A DNA stretch of 64,000 bases from Arcobacter cloacae. GTDB lineage: Bacteria > Campylobacterota > Campylobacteria > Campylobacterales > Arcobacteraceae. Positions 26,500-36,546 of the stretch are shown in pieces. Position 1 is the first letter of the stretch, and each line of letters opens with the position of its first letter. The notes beneath the pieces were generated by a model. The model saw nothing but the letters and a program-made list of their open reading frames with translations. It made no database searches and was not told the DNA's origin. The stretch spans positions 186,001 through 250,000 of the forward strand of contig NZ_CP053833.1 in assembly GCF_013201935.1 (NCBI RefSeq). The letters are read 5' to 3'. The translations under genes and the position numbers were made by a program.

Positions 26500-29400
26500 T
26501 TATTGAGCTTTTAAGCTAACTGTGACTTTTTCTTCTCCATGATGATCGTTTTTATAAAACAAATAATATGTTGAAGGTAAAATCAGAAGGGTTAATAGTG
26601 TTGAACTTATTATTCCTCCAATTACAACGACGGATAAGGGATATTGTATTTCACTTCCTACTCCTGTAGCAAACAACAAAGGTAAAATACCAAAAAGTGT
26701 TGTAAATGCTGTCATTAAAACAGGTCTGAGTCGCAATAGTGTTGCATCTTTTAGAAGAGTTTTTAAATCCACATGGGGAAATTTTTCTCTTAATTCATCG
26801 ATAAAACTAACAAGTACGATTCCATTGAGTATAGCAATAGCAAAAATTGCAATAAATCCTACAATAGCAGATACCGATAAATATACACCACTTGCTACCA
26901 ACGCTAAAATAGCACCAATTAAACCAAATGGAACATTCAATAAAATCAATAAGGCTTTTTTTAATGAATTAAAGGCAGTATATAATAGCAATATTACAAG
27001 AAATACTGATAAAGGTACTAGTATCATAAGCTTTTGCGTAGCTTCCTGCATATTTTTAAAATCACCTGCCCATTCTATAAAATAACCCGTTGGCATATCC
27101 ACTTTTTCTTGTATTATCTCATTTGCTTCTTTAACAAATGATGCAATATCTCTTCCATCAACTTCTATAGAAAGTACCATATAACGATTTAAATTCTCTC
27201 TTTTAATAAATGAGGGACCTTGAACAATCGATATTTTACTGATTTGTTCTAATGTTACAACAGCTCCTGAAGAAGAACGCAAGGTTAATTCTTTAATACT
27301 TTGAATATCCTTTTTAGCATTTTCTATTTTTGCGACAATACCAAATCGTTTTACACCTTCAATTTTTTCTGTAACTTCTTCTTCTCCTATACCATTTCGA
27401 ATCACACTCATTACTTCATCAACATTAATTCCATATCGAGCAAGTGCCAAATAATCAGGTTCAATTTTAATTTGAGATTGTCCCAATTGTGATTCAAGAC
27501 TCAATTGTTTTGCACCATCAATATCACTAATGTTTTGCTGTATTTTTGTGGCAATATCATTAAGTACTTTTTGGTCATTTCCAAATACTTTTATGGCTAA
27601 TTCAGCTTTAACACCTGCTAATAACTCTTCAACTCTCATAGCAATAGGTTGTGTAGGAACAAATTGTACATATTCAAACTTTTTCTCAAGTTTTTCATTA
27701 AGTTCATTTGTCAATTGTTCTAAATCTTCAATATCATTACTAAGCGTTAATAAGACTTCCATATAGTTTGGTTGAGCAGTTTCACCTTTTTCACTTCTTC
27801 CCATCATTGATAAAACAGAAAGAACCTCTTTGGGATACTCTTTTAAGATATACTTCTCAACTTCTTGTGCCATTTCAACTGATTGACTAAGACTTGTTCC
27901 AGGAATTGCTACTACTCTGTACATGATTGATTCTTCATTTAAAGTTGGCATAAACTCTCGTCCTTGAAAAGACAATAATGCAACGCAGATAAAAAATAAA
28001 GCAGATATACCTATAAAAAGCTTTTTTGCATTATTTAAAGCAAAAACCAATATTGGACTGTATCCATGTTTAATCTTTTTCATAATTGAGTTATCAGAAC
28101 TCTTTGCTGGTTTTAGCAATAAGTAAGTTAATACAGGAACTAAGATTAAAGCAACAGCTAATGAACCCAACATAACAAATACAATATTAATCGCCATAGG
28201 ACTGTAGAGTTTTCCTGCTAAACCACCTAAACTTAACAATGGTATAAATACTGCTGCAATAACTAAAATAGCAAATGTTACAGGAGTAGCTACTTCTTTT
28301 GTGGATTCTGCGACAATTTCAAATTTACTTTTATCTTTTTCATCATGAAGTTTTCTAAAAGTATTTTCAACAATTACAATGGTACCATCAACAATCATAC
28401 CAACTGCAATTGCTAAACCACTTAGACTCATCAAGTTTGCACTTAATCCAAAATACTCCATAAGTAAAAAGGCAATAAGTAAAGATACAGGTAATGATAA
28501 TATAACAATAAATGCGGAACGAAGTTCAAATAAGAATAAAAACAGTACAATTGCAACTAAAACAACTCCTGAAGTTAATGCAGATGTCATAGTATTCACT
28601 GCTTTTAATGTGATTTCTGAACGGTCATAAATTGGGTTTATTTCTACACCATCTGGTAATGTTGAGTTAACTGTTAAAATTTTTTCTTTTAATAATTCAA
28701 CTACTTTTGCCGCATTTGTTTCTGTTCTTTGTAATACCATTCCAATAACAGCTTCTTTTCCATCAATAGAGATGGCTCCAAATCTTGGCATCGAACCTAT
28801 TTGTACTTTTGCAACATCTTGAATAACGATTGCTTGTCCATTTTGTGATTTAATCACACTATTTTTTATATCATCAATATTTTTATATAAACCAGCACCT
28901 CGAATAAGATACTGTTCTTTATTAAACTCTAAATATTGTCCACCTGCTGCTATATTACTTCGTTGCAGTGCTTGAACGACATCATCATAAGTAATATTTA
29001 AGCTTTGTAGCTTTTTAGTATCAATTAAGACATCATATTGTTTTTCTTTTCCTCCCCATCCAATGACTTCTTCAACACCTTTTACACTCTTAAACAAAGG
29101 ACTTACAATATACTCTTGCATTTCTCTTAACTCTTGCAAAGAGTATTGATTGTTTTTATCTTTTATCTCATACCAAAATACTTGTCCTAAACCTGTTGTA
29201 TTGGGTCCAAGTGTAGGTTTTCCCCAACCATTTGGAATGTCAACTGTATTTAATCGCTCACTTACAAGTTGTCTTAGGAAGTTTATATCCATATCATCTT
29301 CAAAAAATATAGAGACATACGATAATCCAAATATAGAATTGGACGTTATCATTTCAACGCCTGCCATACCAGACATTGCTGATTCAATCGGATAAGTAAT

Positions 29401-29592
29401 TAACTTTTCAATATCTTCTGCAGAATTCCCTGGGCTTTCTGTATAAATCACTACTTGCTTAGGCGTAATATCAGGAAATGCATCAACAGGGATATTTTTA
29501 TAGGCTCTAAATCCCAATGCACAAATGGATATAAAAAGAACAATGACTAAAAGTCTGTATTTTAAAGATAGGTCAATAAGTTTATTTAACAT
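26500..29592 (-). CDS. Heavy-metal RND efflux pump (CzcA/CusA type)
   Basis: The 1030-aa inner-membrane pump of the HME-RND family has 12 predicted helices with two large periplasmic loops. TM4 reads LSGLAIAVGMIVDGTIVIVEN, with the Asp used for proton coupling in divalent-type pumps. Porter-domain segments such as NTTGLGQVFWYEI are family-typical. It works with the adaptor and TolC-like channel encoded just upstream. Divalent cations (Co/Zn/Cd/Ni) are a better guess than Cu because of the D-rich TM4 and the linked Zn-type ATPase. Confidence 0.93.
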   Translation of the reverse strand: MLNKLIDLSLKYRLLVIVLFISICALGFRAYKNIPVDAFPDITPKQVVIYTESPGNSAEDIEKLITYPIESAMSGMAGVEMITSNSIFGLSYVSIFFEDDMDINFLRQLVSERLNTVDIPNGWGKPTLGPNTTGLGQVFWYEIKDKNNQYSLQELREMQEYIVSPLFKSVKGVEEVIGWGGKEKQYDVLIDTKKLQSLNITYDDVVQALQRSNIAAGGQYLEFNKEQYLIRGAGLYKNIDDIKNSVIKSQNGQAIVIQDVAKVQIGSMPRFGAISIDGKEAVIGMVLQRTETNAAKVVELLKEKILTVNSTLPDGVEINPIYDRSEITLKAVNTMTSALTSGVVLVAIVLFLFLFELRSAFIVILSLPVSLLIAFLLMEYFGLSANLMSLSGLAIAVGMIVDGTIVIVENTFRKLHDEKDKSKFEIVAESTKEVATPVTFAILVIAAVFIPLLSLGGLAGKLYSPMAINIVFVMLGSLAVALILVPVLTYLLLKPAKSSDNSIMKKIKHGYSPILVFALNNAKKLFIGISALFFICVALLSFQGREFMPTLNEESIMYRVVAIPGTSLSQSVEMAQEVEKYILKEYPKEVLSVLSMMGRSEKGETAQPNYMEVLLTLSNDIEDLEQLTNELNEKLEKKFEYVQFVPTQPIAMRVEELLAGVKAELAIKVFGNDQKVLNDIATKIQQNISDIDGAKQLSLESQLGQSQIKIEPDYLALARYGINVDEVMSVIRNGIGEEEVTEKIEGVKRFGIVAKIENAKKDIQSIKELTLRSSSGAVVTLEQISKISIVQGPSFIKRENLNRYMVLSIEVDGRDIASFVKEANEIIQEKVDMPTGYFIEWAGDFKNMQEATQKLMILVPLSVFLVILLLYTAFNSLKKALLILLNVPFGLIGAILALVASGVYLSVSAIVGFIAIFAIAILNGIVLVSFIDELREKFPHVDLKTLLKDATLLRLRPVLMTAFTTLFGILPLLFATGVGSEIQYPLSVVVIGGIISSTLLTLLILPSTYYLFYKNDHHGEEKVTVSLKAQ

Positions 29593-29600
29593 AATACCCC

Positions 29601-30803
29601 CTAGTGCCCATGTCCGTCACCCATTGATGATTTTAATACCAATGACTTCACATAATATGTTTTATCGCTGACATACTCTTCATTAATATTTAAGCCTTCA
29701 ATGGCAACATAAGAGTCATCTTGATTAACAATTTTTACATCTCTTGCTTCATATTGAGGTTCTTCTTCATGAGAATCACCCTCTTTTTTATGTTCATCAT
29801 TATGTTCATCTTTGTCATTATGTTCATCTTTATGCCCATCTTTATCTTCATGCTTATCTTCTTTATCATGCTCATCATTGTGTTCTTTACTGCTTTTTGC
29901 TTTCTCTTCATGAACTTCCTGTTTTGGTACAAAAACAACCCATTCATTATTTAAAAAAGTCAGTGCGGTTTTTTTAACTGCCAAATATTTTTTATCAGTA
30001 TTGATATATAAAGTAGAGTTAATATATGAATTGATAAATAATCCATCAATAGGTTCATTTATACTTGATAATACAACAATTCTTTGAGTGGTTTCATCCA
30101 ATTCAGGCAAGATTTTGTCTATATAAGTGGCAAAGGTTTTGTTGTTATGTGTAATAGTAATTTTTTGTCCCACTTTTAAATCATTTGCATAGGATAAAGG
30201 AATATAAGATTTAAGATAAAAAGCTTGCTCCTTTATAACTGTAGCAATTTCTGTATCTTTTGAAACAGTTGCATGTTTTCCCTTTAACAATGTTCCAATA
30301 CGTCCTGCATTGTGTGCTCTTAAAATATATTTTGATGTAGTATTACTTATATTTTTTGTTTCTATTCCTAAGGTCTCTAACTGTGATGTTAAGGTCTCAA
30401 GTTTGGCTAACATTTCATTGTTTTCAATATTGATACGATTTAATGCTTCTAAAGATATGATGCCTTTATCATAAAGCTGTTTGTTGGCTTCATACGTTTT
30501 ATTCATACTCAAATATTGATTTTTTAAAGAGAGATATTCTGCACTCATTTTTGACAGTTCAATTGATTCAATCAAAGCTATTTTTTGACCTTTGTTAACT
30601 GTTTCTCCTTCTTTAACATAGTACTCTGTAATTTGACCATCCAACAAAGTCATGATGGATTGTTTTGCCGAAGAGAGCTGAACAATTTTTGAATTTAATT
30701 CAATCGATTTCCCAAATTCATGAATTTGAACTTTTTCTATGGGTATTTCAATCGCATAAAGTCCAATAATAAAAGATAAACTAATTAATAAGATTTTGTG
30801 CAT
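29601..30803 (-). CDS. RND periplasmic adaptor with a His/Asp/Glu-rich insert
   Basis: The 400-aa membrane-fusion protein has a signal peptide, barrel-sandwich halves (GQITEYYVKEGETVNKGQKIALI), an alpha-hairpin and beta barrels. Between about 295 and 350 lies a long run of His, Asp, Glu and Lys built from short H-N-D/E-H-x-D units, likely disordered and metal-binding. It could act as a periplasmic metal sponge. A His-rich end (GDGHGH) closes the protein. It overlaps the TolC gene by 23 bases and ends eight bases before the pump. Confidence 0.9.
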   Translation of the reverse strand: MHKILLISLSFIIGLYAIEIPIEKVQIHEFGKSIELNSKIVQLSSAKQSIMTLLDGQITEYYVKEGETVNKGQKIALIESIELSKMSAEYLSLKNQYLSMNKTYEANKQLYDKGIISLEALNRINIENNEMLAKLETLTSQLETLGIETKNISNTTSKYILRAHNAGRIGTLLKGKHATVSKDTEIATVIKEQAFYLKSYIPLSYANDLKVGQKITITHNNKTFATYIDKILPELDETTQRIVVLSSINEPIDGLFINSYINSTLYINTDKKYLAVKKTALTFLNNEWVVFVPKQEVHEEKAKSSKEHNDEHDKEDKHEDKDGHKDEHNDKDEHNDEHKKEGDSHEEEPQYEARDVKIVNQDDSYVAIEGLNINEEYVSDKTYYVKSLVLKSSMGDGHGH

Positions 30804-31977
30804 TGATATCTCCTTGGATGTAATTTATGTTAATTGCATTTTGATTTAATGCAATATTGATTTTAATAAGATTCTCTTTTGTTTGAATCACTTGGTTTTT
30901 TATATTTAAAAGCTCCATTAGGGTTGTTTGAGAAACTTTATATTTTTCTAAAAACATTTCAAGAACTTCTATTTTTAATTTTAATACATTCTCATTTTTT
31001 AATTTTAACTTTTCCAGTAACTCTCTTTGTATTAAAAGTTTAGTGTGTTCTGTCTGTATGGAGTTTTTTTCATTCTCAATTAAAAAATTCATTTTTTTTG
31101 CTTCTAATTGTGCTATTCTTTTTTCTTCATACTTTGTATTAAAAAGAGGAAAAGGAAAACTTAGAGCAACACCATTGACAATTTGGTCAGGTTCTTTACT
31201 GTATGAAGCAGTCACATCAACTGTTTCAAGAATATTGGAAGTTAATTCAGCTTCAGCTTGTGCAATATCTTTTTTATGAATCAGAAGGTTTAACTCAGGG
31301 TTTTCAGAGATATCTGATTTCTTAACTTCAAAAGTATGATTCGTGTTTATCTCAATTTTTTCTTTGATACCTGCAAGTTTCAATAACTCATAATAGCTTT
31401 CAATCGAAGATATATTTAAACTATCATATTGTGTTTGTTGTTCCAAAAATATAGCTTTGGCTTGAAGCATATCTGCTCGTGAAATTGAACCAACAGCATG
31501 ACGTTCTTGAGAAATATCATAAATGGTCTTTGCAATGTTCGTCGCACCTAGCATTAAGTCAAGAAGCATTTTTTCTTGTGCATAAACAGTAAAATATAAA
31601 GAGATATTTCGAATAAAATCGGATGTATTTAACATATATTCACTGTTAGCACCTTTTACAATTGCTTGTGAAAAACGCTCTTTATCACCTGATACGCCCC
31701 ATAATCTAAATGGTTGGGTAAGGCTAATATTATAACCACTATCATTAGAACCATCATTGGGTTTATATTTTAAAAACTCTCCACTTAAAGTGGGGTTTTC
31801 ATATCGTAATTGTTTATAACTTTCTTGTTTAGCTTGTTCAACTCCAATAGCTGAAGATTGCAAATAAGGACTTGTTTCAATTGCTTTATTTAAAAATTGA
31901 TTAAAATCATCTGCAAAAAGTACTCCACTACTGCAAGAAAACAAGATAAACATAGAAATTAATCTATTTTTTATCAT
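30781..31977 (-). CDS. TolC-family outer-membrane efflux protein
   Basis: The product has 398 aa with a signal peptide (cleavage near LFA). Long amphipathic helices with TolC-family repeats (FNQFLNKAIETSPYLQSS, LTQPFRLWG, KNQVIQTKENLIKIN) are visible. It is the outer-membrane channel of the metal efflux complex, and the first of the three pump genes in transcription order. Confidence 0.88.
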   Translation of the reverse strand: MIKNRLISMFILFSCSSGVLFADDFNQFLNKAIETSPYLQSSAIGVEQAKQESYKQLRYENPTLSGEFLKYKPNDGSNDSGYNISLTQPFRLWGVSGDKERFSQAIVKGANSEYMLNTSDFIRNISLYFTVYAQEKMLLDLMLGATNIAKTIYDISQERHAVGSISRADMLQAKAIFLEQQTQYDSLNISSIESYYELLKLAGIKEKIEINTNHTFEVKKSDISENPELNLLIHKKDIAQAEAELTSNILETVDVTASYSKEPDQIVNGVALSFPFPLFNTKYEEKRIAQLEAKKMNFLIENEKNSIQTEHTKLLIQRELLEKLKLKNENVLKLKIEVLEMFLEKYKVSQTTLMELLNIKNQVIQTKENLIKINIALNQNAININYIQGDINAQNLIN

Positions 31978-32036
31978 TTACTTTCCTTAGTATAAGTTTG
32001 CTCTATAAATATAGAGATAGAATGAATGAAAGTAAA

Positions 32037-32348
32037 TTAAATAATAGGTGGTTTGAGTAGAAATGTGGAGAATTGAAAGATATAGTTTGTTGCTTTTAAA
32101 GTTTCATTGATATTTCTAAATTCAAATTTTGAAATATAATCATTTTGGTTAAGGACATAAGAGTGGTGGCACTTATGATGCTTTTCACAAACTTCAGTAT
32201 CTACTGAAGATGTATTAAACTCTGTTGCACACTGTTTGGAAGTTATAACACAGTTTTTTTCATCATTGAAAAACTCAAAAGCAAACGAGTGTACAGAAGA
32301 AAATAAGATAGAAAAAAAAACAATAGATAAAACGATATTTTTTTTCAT
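32037..32348 (-). CDS. Small secreted Cys/His-containing protein upstream of the efflux operon
   Basis: The product has about 103 aa. ATG 32348 follows AAGGAAT and starts a clear signal peptide (KKNIVLSIVFFSILFSS). The mature part has a C/H-rich patch (CVITSKQCATEF, CEKHHKCHHS) that could bind metal, and ends in LLKPPII, reminiscent of small DUF2946-like proteins found upstream of metal RND genes. A TTG at 32375 is an alternative but poor start. It is probably the leader gene of the operon. Confidence 0.65.
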   Translation of the reverse strand: MKKNIVLSIVFFSILFSSVHSFAFEFFNDEKNCVITSKQCATEFNTSSVDTEVCEKHHKCHHSYVLNQNDYISKFEFRNINETLKATNYIFQFSTFLLKPPII

Positions 32349-32520
32349 AAATTCCTTTCGTAAGTTCAAGTGCAATTATATCAAAATTTATTTAACGAAT
32401 TATTAATGAATTTTACAAAAACTTGATTTGAATAACTTTATCCAATCTATTTTGGTATTTTTCTTTTTTGAGAAAAAATATATTAAGCTTAGTTTAAATA
32501 TTGTTAGTAAAAAAATACCT

Positions 32521-32771
32521 TTGTAGGGCTATACTCCATATTTAAGCAACTTGGAACTTTTCGTACCTTTATGCAGAAGTACCCTATTTATTATAAAAAT
32601 CTATCTTTGTTTAGATTTCGTAATGGTAGCACTTTTAGAATTATAAGAGGCTAAGTTTATATTTCAACGAGAATTAATAGATTTATAGGGCTATTTTAAA
32701 ACCTTTGATACTTTAGATTAAGTAATCTTTAAGACGTGTGTCGCTTTTAGTACCTTTATGTAAATGTAGCC
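32521..32771 (+). repeat. Two diverged copies of an unknown ~90-bp repeat, 5' flank of the intron
   Basis: A segment starting TAGGGCTAT and ending TACCTTTATGnnnAnGTAnCC occurs at about 32526-32584 and again at about 32688-32771. The group II intron begins directly after the end of the second copy. No gene is seen in 32400-32771. The repeat could be a short non-coding repeat family or remnant. Confidence 0.45.
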
Positions 32772-34903
32772 GTGCGACAAGAAGTCGCTTAGTTTGATGT
32801 CGGTGGCACCGATAAAATATTCTGTTGTTTTCTCCCTATTTGTTGGTGCATTGTTGGTAACGATGGTGTGCTAAGCAACAAAGAAATGATTGGATAAATT
32901 CTAAATGCAATAGAATTTATAGGTTGGGAAATTGGATATGGTTAAGAAATTGAATCATTGTTTGACGCTCCGTCAAAGCAAGACAGTGAAAGTGCATTGA
33001 TACACTGTAACTAAAAAGTATAGGGTTGAGGATATGATGTTGGTTAACCATCATACACAGACAATTAAACCCTCGGAGTATAGATGAAACCTAAGTCCAA
33101 AGCTAAACAAACTAAGAGGAACTTGGTAAGCCCAATGAGTTGTTATGATAAATTTATTTTCACTTTTATTATAACAAACTTTTCAGTAATGAGAAGCGAT
33201 AATTTAGTGGGTATAGGAGATAAGAGAAAGCGAATGGTTATATGTAATGTATGACATAGAGGTTCAAACTTTGCCTTATATTGAAAGATAGCAAACTTCT
33301 TATTGGTGCTGATGTCAATGACATTTGTAGTAATAAATTTTTAAAATAGAAAGGTATAAAGTGATAGAGTCTTGTAAAAAAGATATCACCCACATAAACT
33401 GGTTAGCCGTTGACTTTGATGTTGTAGAGCAATCAGTAAAGATATTACAAAATCGAATTGTAAAAGCTAAACTAACAGGTAGAACAAGAATGGTAAAGAA
33501 ACTCCAATCTCTACTTGTAAAATCTTTGAATGCTAGAATATTAGCAGTAAAAAGAGTGAGTGAAAATAAAGGTAAAAAAACAGCTGGTGTTGATGGAAAA
33601 CTTCTTGATACTAGTATAAAAAAGTGTAAATGTGTTGATGAACTTAAAATAAAACTGCCCGATTACAAATCTATGCCACTAAAACGTATTGAAATTCCCA
33701 AGAAAAATGGTAAATTAAGACCTTTAGGAATTCCTACTATGTTTGATAGAAGCCTTCAAGCTTTATATAAATTAGCTCTTGAACCTATTGCTGAAGTTGT
33801 TGCAGATAAAAACTCCTATGGATTTCGTCCAAAACGAAGCACTCAAGATGCTATGAAGCAAGTTTGGATTTGTACTTCTAAAAGAAATGGTGGAGAATGG
33901 ATATTAGAAGCAGATATAAAAGGATGCTTTGACAACATAAGCCATCAATGGATTTATGACAATATTCCACTTGTTAATCGACTTTTAAAACAATGGCTAA
34001 AATCTGGATTTATTAAAGATGATACCTTATTTCCAACAGATAGTGGAACACCACAAGGTGGAATTATATCTCCAATACTAGCTAATATGGTTTTAGATGG
34101 AATTGAAGAAGTTGTGAAAAGGCATAAAGCTAGATTTCAAAAGATGAAAGATGGAGTTATCTTATATCGTCATACTAATCGTCTAAATTTTATAAGATAC
34201 GCCGATGATTTTGTCATAACAGGGCATAGTCCAAAATATTTACGATTACTTCAAAAAGATATTGAAATTTTCTTAAATCAAAGAGGCTTAGAACTATCAA
34301 AAGAGAAAACGCATATTAGAGATGGATTTAATTTTCTAGGCTTTAACTTTAGGAAATATCCTAATAATAAAGTGATAGTTAAACCCACTAAAGATGGGAT
34401 AAAATCTTTTAAGTCTAAAATTAAAGAGATATTTAAAAAGTATAATTCATCGAGTTTATCAATGCTTATAACAAAACTCAATCCTCTTTTAAGAGGATGG
34501 GCAAACTATTACAGATTTGTAAATAGTAAAGTTGTATTTGATAAGATTGATACTTATATTTGGAGAAAGTCACTTAATTGGATGAAAAGGATTCATCAAA
34601 GAAAAGAAACTATAAAATATTACAAACAATATTTTAAACCATTCCCAAACTACAAATCAGATGTATTATCAGATGGAAAACAATTCGTTTATAGACTAGC
34701 TACACTCCCACTTAAAGAGTTTATCAAAATTAAAAGCGAAGCTAACCCATATGATAAATCTTTTGATGAATATTTTATCAAAAGATATTTTGCCCTTAAA
34801 AACCTCACAAAAGTTTAGTTCAGTGCTTGAGCCGTATGCGGGGAAAGTCGCAAGTACGGTTCTTAGGAGAGAATGTCACTGTGAAGTGATGTTCTTATCC
34901 GAC
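32772..34903 (+). mobile_element. Group II intron
   Basis: It starts with GTGCGAC, a group II 5' end, followed by about 590 bases of ribozyme sequence, the maturase gene, then a textbook domain V at 34828-34867 (GAGCCGTATGCGGGGAAA and the pairing arm ending GTACGGTTC). Domain VI lies at 34868-34896, and the element ends in CCGAC. Directly after it, the sequence resumes as the 3' half of a serine recombinase gene. The 5' flank is not recombinase sequence, so the two sides do not form one exon. Confidence 0.88.
33361..34818 (+). CDS. ltrA: Group II intron reverse transcriptase/maturase
   Basis: The 485-aa intron-encoded protein promotes splicing and retrohoming. RT motifs are GKLRPLGIPT, the SYGFRPKRST block, TPQGGIISP and the catalytic RYADDF. 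The maturase (GIIM) domain includes LNPLLRGWANYYRF. The C-terminus (NPYDKSF-YFIKRYF) resembles the edge of an endonuclease domain but has no Cys pairs, so the HNH nuclease appears incomplete. It starts at GTG 33361 after AGAAAGG. Confidence 0.95.
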   Translation: MIESCKKDITHINWLAVDFDVVEQSVKILQNRIVKAKLTGRTRMVKKLQSLLVKSLNARILAVKRVSENKGKKTAGVDGKLLDTSIKKCKCVDELKIKLPDYKSMPLKRIEIPKKNGKLRPLGIPTMFDRSLQALYKLALEPIAEVVADKNSYGFRPKRSTQDAMKQVWICTSKRNGGEWILEADIKGCFDNISHQWIYDNIPLVNRLLKQWLKSGFIKDDTLFPTDSGTPQGGIISPILANMVLDGIEEVVKRHKARFQKMKDGVILYRHTNRLNFIRYADDFVITGHSPKYLRLLQKDIEIFLNQRGLELSKEKTHIRDGFNFLGFNFRKYPNNKVIVKPTKDGIKSFKSKIKEIFKKYNSSSLSMLITKLNPLLRGWANYYRFVNSKVVFDKIDTYIWRKSLNWMKRIHQRKETIKYYKQYFKPFPNYKSDVLSDGKQFVYRLATLPLKEFIKIKSEANPYDKSFDEYFIKRYFALKNLTKV

Positions 34904-35172
34904 TAGATACATCAACACCAAGTGGAAGATTCTTTTTTCATGTGATGGCAAGTTTAGCCCAAATGGAAAGAGAATTAATTGTTGAAAGAACAAAAGCTGG
35001 ACTTGAATCTGCTAAAAAATTAGGACGTGTTGGTGGAAGAAAAAGAACTATGACTGATAGTAAACTTGCAAGTGCAAAAAAACTTTTAGAATCTGGGATT
35101 CCACCAAAAGATGTGGCAAAAGATTTAGGTGTATCTTTAGCTACACTTTATAGATGGATTCCTGCAACTTAA
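34904..35172 (+). pseudogene. 3' half of a serine recombinase, cut by the intron
   Basis: It matches the intact recombinase from its codon for Asp in SIDTSTPSG to the stop without a length change (equal to 22875-23143). The two differ at scattered bases, including the ESGIPPKD versus ESGALPKD stretch, so it is a diverged relative and not a recent copy. The 5' half, with the catalytic Ser, is absent from the window. The remaining open frame (from 34942) cannot make an active enzyme. Confidence 0.9.
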
Positions 35173-35217
35173 AAATTCTAATGAAGAAATAATTTTAATA
35201 AAAAGACTACAATAATT

Positions 35218-35781
35218 TTATTTTAAACTATCTTTTATATGATTAACAAGTTTTTTTTCATCTACAATTCCAATATATTTTTCAATAAATAATCCATCTT
35301 TTCCATATAAAAAAGATTCTGGAACTCTTTTTACATCGCCAAGCTCTTTAGCCAATCTAAAATTCTCATTCTCAGTAATGGTAATTGGAAATTTTATATT
35401 ATTCTCTTTTATAAAATTAGATAAAGTATTCATATCAATATCTTTTTCATATAAAATACCTATAATAATAAAATTATCTTTATATTTTTCGTAAATTTCA
35501 TTAAATATAGGGATTTCTTTTTTACAAGGTGGACACCAAGTTGCCCAGAAATTTATAAGAACTAGCTTATTTTCTAATTTATCTGATATTAATATATTAT
35601 TATCAACAGTTAATTTTATTGTTTCTCCATCAAATGTTTTTAAATTATAAGTTTTATCAACTTCTTTCTTTAATTCAGTATTAGCTTTTATATCTTTTTG
35701 TTGAATAAGTTGGGCTTTCTTTTCTTCTTCACAACCTATAAATAAAAATGAGATTAAAAGAAGCAAATATTTGTTTTTCAT
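35218..35781 (-). CDS. TlpA/ResA-like thioredoxin lipoprotein
   Basis: The product has 187 aa. The lipoprotein signal has lipobox FIGC at about 15-18. The thioredoxin fold contains the redox motif WCPPC preceded by NFWAT, with a late cis-Pro region VPESFLYG. It is attached to a membrane on the periplasmic side and reduces disulfides, possibly for cytochrome c maturation or metal-stress repair. ATG 35781 follows AAGGAAA. An upstream start (35826) would put 15 basic residues ahead of the signal and is unlikely. Confidence 0.85.
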   Translation of the reverse strand: MKNKYLLLLISFLFIGCEEEKKAQLIQQKDIKANTELKKEVDKTYNLKTFDGETIKLTVDNNILISDKLENKLVLINFWATWCPPCKKEIPIFNEIYEKYKDNFIIIGILYEKDIDMNTLSNFIKENNIKFPITITENENFRLAKELGDVKRVPESFLYGKDGLFIEKYIGIVDEKKLVNHIKDSLK

Positions 35782-35860
35782 ATTTTTCCTTGCTAGATTA
35801 ATTTTTTGTTTTTTTGTTTTTAACATTTAGAATTTGTTTTTTTCTATAAAATAATCAATC

Positions 35861-36523
35861 TTAACTAATATTAAATCTATATCCAATTCCTTTGAGGGTT
35901 GTTATAGTTTCATCATTAAGTTTTTTTCTTAAATTTTTAATGTATGTTCTTATTGTTGTAGATTCAGGCATTTCATCATAAACCCAATTATTTACTGATA
36001 TTTCATCTATAGAAATAGTTTTATTTTTATTTTTTAAGAAATATTCTAAAATCTTTGTTTCTATTTTTGATAAATTAAACTCTTCATTATTTCTTATGAT
36101 AACTTTTTTTTCATAATCATAAAAAGTGTAATTATCTATTTTTATTTGTCCATAATTATCAATTTGTCTTAATCTTTTTATATTTTCAATTCTGAGTTCT
36201 AATTCACTTAATTCAAATGGTTTTTTAATATAATCATCACAACCAGAATTAAATCCTATCTTTACATCATCAGCTGTATGTCTTGATGTTATAAATATTG
36301 TAGGGATATTAATATTATTTTGACGAATATTTTTTAACAGTTCAAATCCTGTAATATTAGGAATATTTACATCAAATAAAAGAAGGTCAAAATTTTCTTC
36401 ATAGATTAACTCTTCTGCTTTATTTCCATCAAAAGCACTAATTACTTCATAATTTAAAGATAATAAAAATTCTTCAATTATCTCATTTAAAATAACATCA
36501 TCTTCAAGTAAAAGTATTTTCAT
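35861..36523 (-). CDS. OmpR-family response regulator (no adjacent kinase)
   Basis: The product has 220 aa. The receiver has EDD near the start, the phosphoacceptor in FDVNIPNITG and KKPF. The winged-helix domain ends in LKGIGYRFNIS. It is a close relative of the regulator at 37294. No kinase gene lies next to it: downstream is the TlpA-like gene, upstream the DUF411 gene. It may share the kinase of the divergent regulator. Confidence 0.93.
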   Translation of the reverse strand: MKILLLEDDVILNEIIEEFLLSLNYEVISAFDGNKAEELIYEENFDLLLFDVNIPNITGFELLKNIRQNNINIPTIFITSRHTADDVKIGFNSGCDDYIKKPFELSELELRIENIKRLRQIDNYGQIKIDNYTFYDYEKKVIIRNNEEFNLSKIETKILEYFLKNKNKTISIDEISVNNWVYDEMPESTTIRTYIKNLRKKLNDETITTLKGIGYRFNIS

Positions 36524-36546
36524 TTTATTAATATCCTATTTATTTT

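Noticed and set aside
29721-29977. Overlapping frames rich in Phe/Ile/Met or His opposite the adaptor gene
   Set aside because: They mirror the His/Asp/Glu-rich repeat of the adaptor in other frames.
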